Assembly (NCBI GenBank): GCA_964631235.1
Contig: CAZVZX010000003.1
Location: forward strand, 1-64,000
Origin: JARKPK01 sp964631235
GTDB lineage: Bacteria > Planctomycetota > Planctomycetia > Pirellulales > Thermoguttaceae
Reading direction: 5' to 3'
Length of the DNA: 64,000 nucleotides
Both the position numbers and the translations under genes were made by a program. Shown here piece by piece: positions 63,146 through 64,000 of the stretch. Position 1 is the first letter of the stretch. Each line of letters starts with the position of its first letter. The notes below the pieces were generated by a model that worked only from the letters and a program-made list of their open reading frames with translations, was not told the DNA's origin and ran no database searches.

Positions 63146-64000
63146 TTAATTCGCCGGGGCGGTGGGCTGGCTCGATTCGAGCCAACCGATGCCGAAGCGG
63201 GCCAGCGTAATCCGCTCGTATGGGTGTTTTTCTCCCCGTTCGTACAGGCAGAGCACGGTGCCGTCGGGCAGCACGGCCAGGCAGGAGTATGCCGCCGGGC
63301 CTTCATGGAGAATGCGGGCCGCACACCACGTTTGTGCTTCGTCGCGGCTTAGTCGAACAGTGAGCTTCTCGCGTTTGCGAGAGGCAGGGTTCGAGAAGAG
63401 AATGCGTCCCGGTCGGTCCCCTTCGGGCATGTTGTAACGGCGGATACTCGCCTGGCAAATTGGTTCAATGAGTGTCGCGTCGTGGTTGATCGGACCGAAG
63501 GTTTCCCCGCGATCGCGGCTGATCGCTACGGCTCGATGCGGCTGGGCGGGTTTGTATTTGCGCATGTTGAGCATCACGGCCCCGTCGGCCAGTTCGACGG
63601 CTTCGCATTCGTTGCAATGCGGCCCGACGACGCCGCCGATTTTCCAATGGTCGCCGCGCGAGTCGCTGAAGATGATATGCGAGAAGTAGAGCCGGACGCC
63701 GGGTTCCACGCCGCCCGGCGTATAGTAGCTCGGTATCACGATCCGCCCGTCGCGTAACTGAATGCCCGCACCGGGCCCGGTTCCGTACCAGGCCCAGTCA
63801 GGTTTTTTTGCCTCATTGGTGATTTCGCGAGGGGCCGACCACGTCTTGCCATCGTCGGAGCTCTTGCTGAGCCAAACGGTCCGTGTGCCTCGACTCGTCT
63901 TGGCCTTGATGTCAAGCTCGTTGTCAGTTCCCAGGTTGTGCGTCATCAGCAGGAGGATTTCGCCGGTTTCGCGGACGACTACCGGGCAGGGATTGCCGCA
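63146..64000 (-). CDS. Exo-alpha-sialidase-like BNR-repeat protein, 5' end outside window
   Basis: About 285 codons visible; the frame runs on past position 64000, where it still reads GNPCPVVVRETGEILLLMTHN, so the N-terminus is missing. Asp-box repeats are SSDDGKTWS, SRDRGETFG and a variant SRDEAQTWC. The segments LAVLPDGTVLCLYERGE and YERITLARFGIGWL close a six-bladed propeller of the sialidase type (GH33 or a relative). Sialidases release terminal sialic acids from glycoconjugates; related planctomycete proteins often have unknown glycan targets. The likely signal peptide lies outside the window. It would be another secreted carbohydrate-active protein. Confidence 0.88.
   Translation of the reverse strand, partial: CGNPCPVVVRETGEILLLMTHNLGTDNELDIKAKTSRGTRTVWLSKSSDDGKTWSAPREITNEAKKPDWAWYGTGPGAGIQLRDGRIVIPSYYTPGGVEPGVRLYFSHIIFSDSRGDHWKIGGVVGPHCNECEAVELADGAVMLNMRKYKPAQPHRAVAISRDRGETFGPINHDATLIEPICQASIRRYNMPEGDRPGRILFSNPASRKREKLTVRLSRDEAQTWCAARILHEGPAAYSCLAVLPDGTVLCLYERGEKHPYERITLARFGIGWLESSQPTAPAN

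Overview
The window looks like a chromosomal segment of a planctomycete (Planctomycetota, most likely class Planctomycetia; order not resolvable by eye). The lineage call rests on a DUF1559 pilin-like protein, a TIGR03000 surface-type protein, a secreted protein-L-isoaspartate methyltransferase with an extra C-terminal domain, a Gfo/Idh/MocA oxidoreductase with a twin-arginine leader, Ser/Thr kinase and hybrid histidine kinase genes, many secreted carbohydrate-active proteins, high GC, and loosely packed genes on both strands with long non-coding gaps. A 19-base run of N at 48029-48047 shows a scaffolded draft assembly.

Layout. 1-5.5 kb: rho (minus), a 1.5 kb stretch without a gene, a Gfo/Idh/MocA oxidoreductase and a Cys/Tyr/Pro-rich TIGR03000 protein. 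5.7-15 kb: FtsW/RodA-type protein, secreted PCMT, B12-binding radical SAM protein, heparinase II/III-like lyase, enolase-superfamily enzyme. 15-22.7 kb: secreted metzincin-like protease, a ComEA-like helix-hairpin-helix protein, a phosphohexomutase homologue whose active-site loops are eroded, guaB (IMP dehydrogenase) and an overlapping lineage-specific secreted protein. 22.8-35 kb: GH39-like glycosidase, queA, DUF1559 protein, small membrane protein, Nudix-like protein, cysteine desulfurase, polysaccharide-lyase-like protein, a large lipoprotein alpha/beta hydrolase and a deoxyhypusine-synthase-like protein. 35.5-46.6 kb: def-fmt (formyl-Met processing), CvpA family, LRR membrane protein, accA, a Ser/Thr kinase with non-canonical motifs, GT4 glycosyltransferase, truA and asd. 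47.4-53.5 kb: a YhaO/YhaN-type (SbcD/SbcC-like) nuclease-ATPase pair with a 4 bp overlap, convergent with rarA. 54-64 kb: secreted aldose 1-epimerase, a 1045-residue hybrid histidine kinase with a periplasmic CxxCH domain, a soluble histidine kinase, small conserved proteins, a CGGC-domain protein and a sialidase truncated by the window edge.

How the genes fit together. Most are single transcription units of housekeeping function (translation, tRNA modification, nucleotide, lipid and amino acid synthesis, DNA repair) interleaved with secreted polysaccharide-handling proteins (heparinase-like, GH39-like, lyase-like, sialidase, GalM, Gfo/Idh/MocA) that suit degradation of complex glycans but do not form one locus. 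No phage, plasmid, CRISPR, IS transposase or classical defence operon is visible.

The least explained content is non-coding: at least five copies of a roughly 80-98 bp element, at its best with inverted CCCGTTGAAAAA-type ends; three copies of a second, unrelated element between minus-strand genes; and a G-rich 10-bp tandem repeat. Among proteins, the eroded phosphohexomutase, the haem-motif histidine kinase, the deoxyhypusine-synthase homologue and the membrane-spanning SbcC/YhaN-like ATPase deserve attention. I do not see a clear new multi-gene system.
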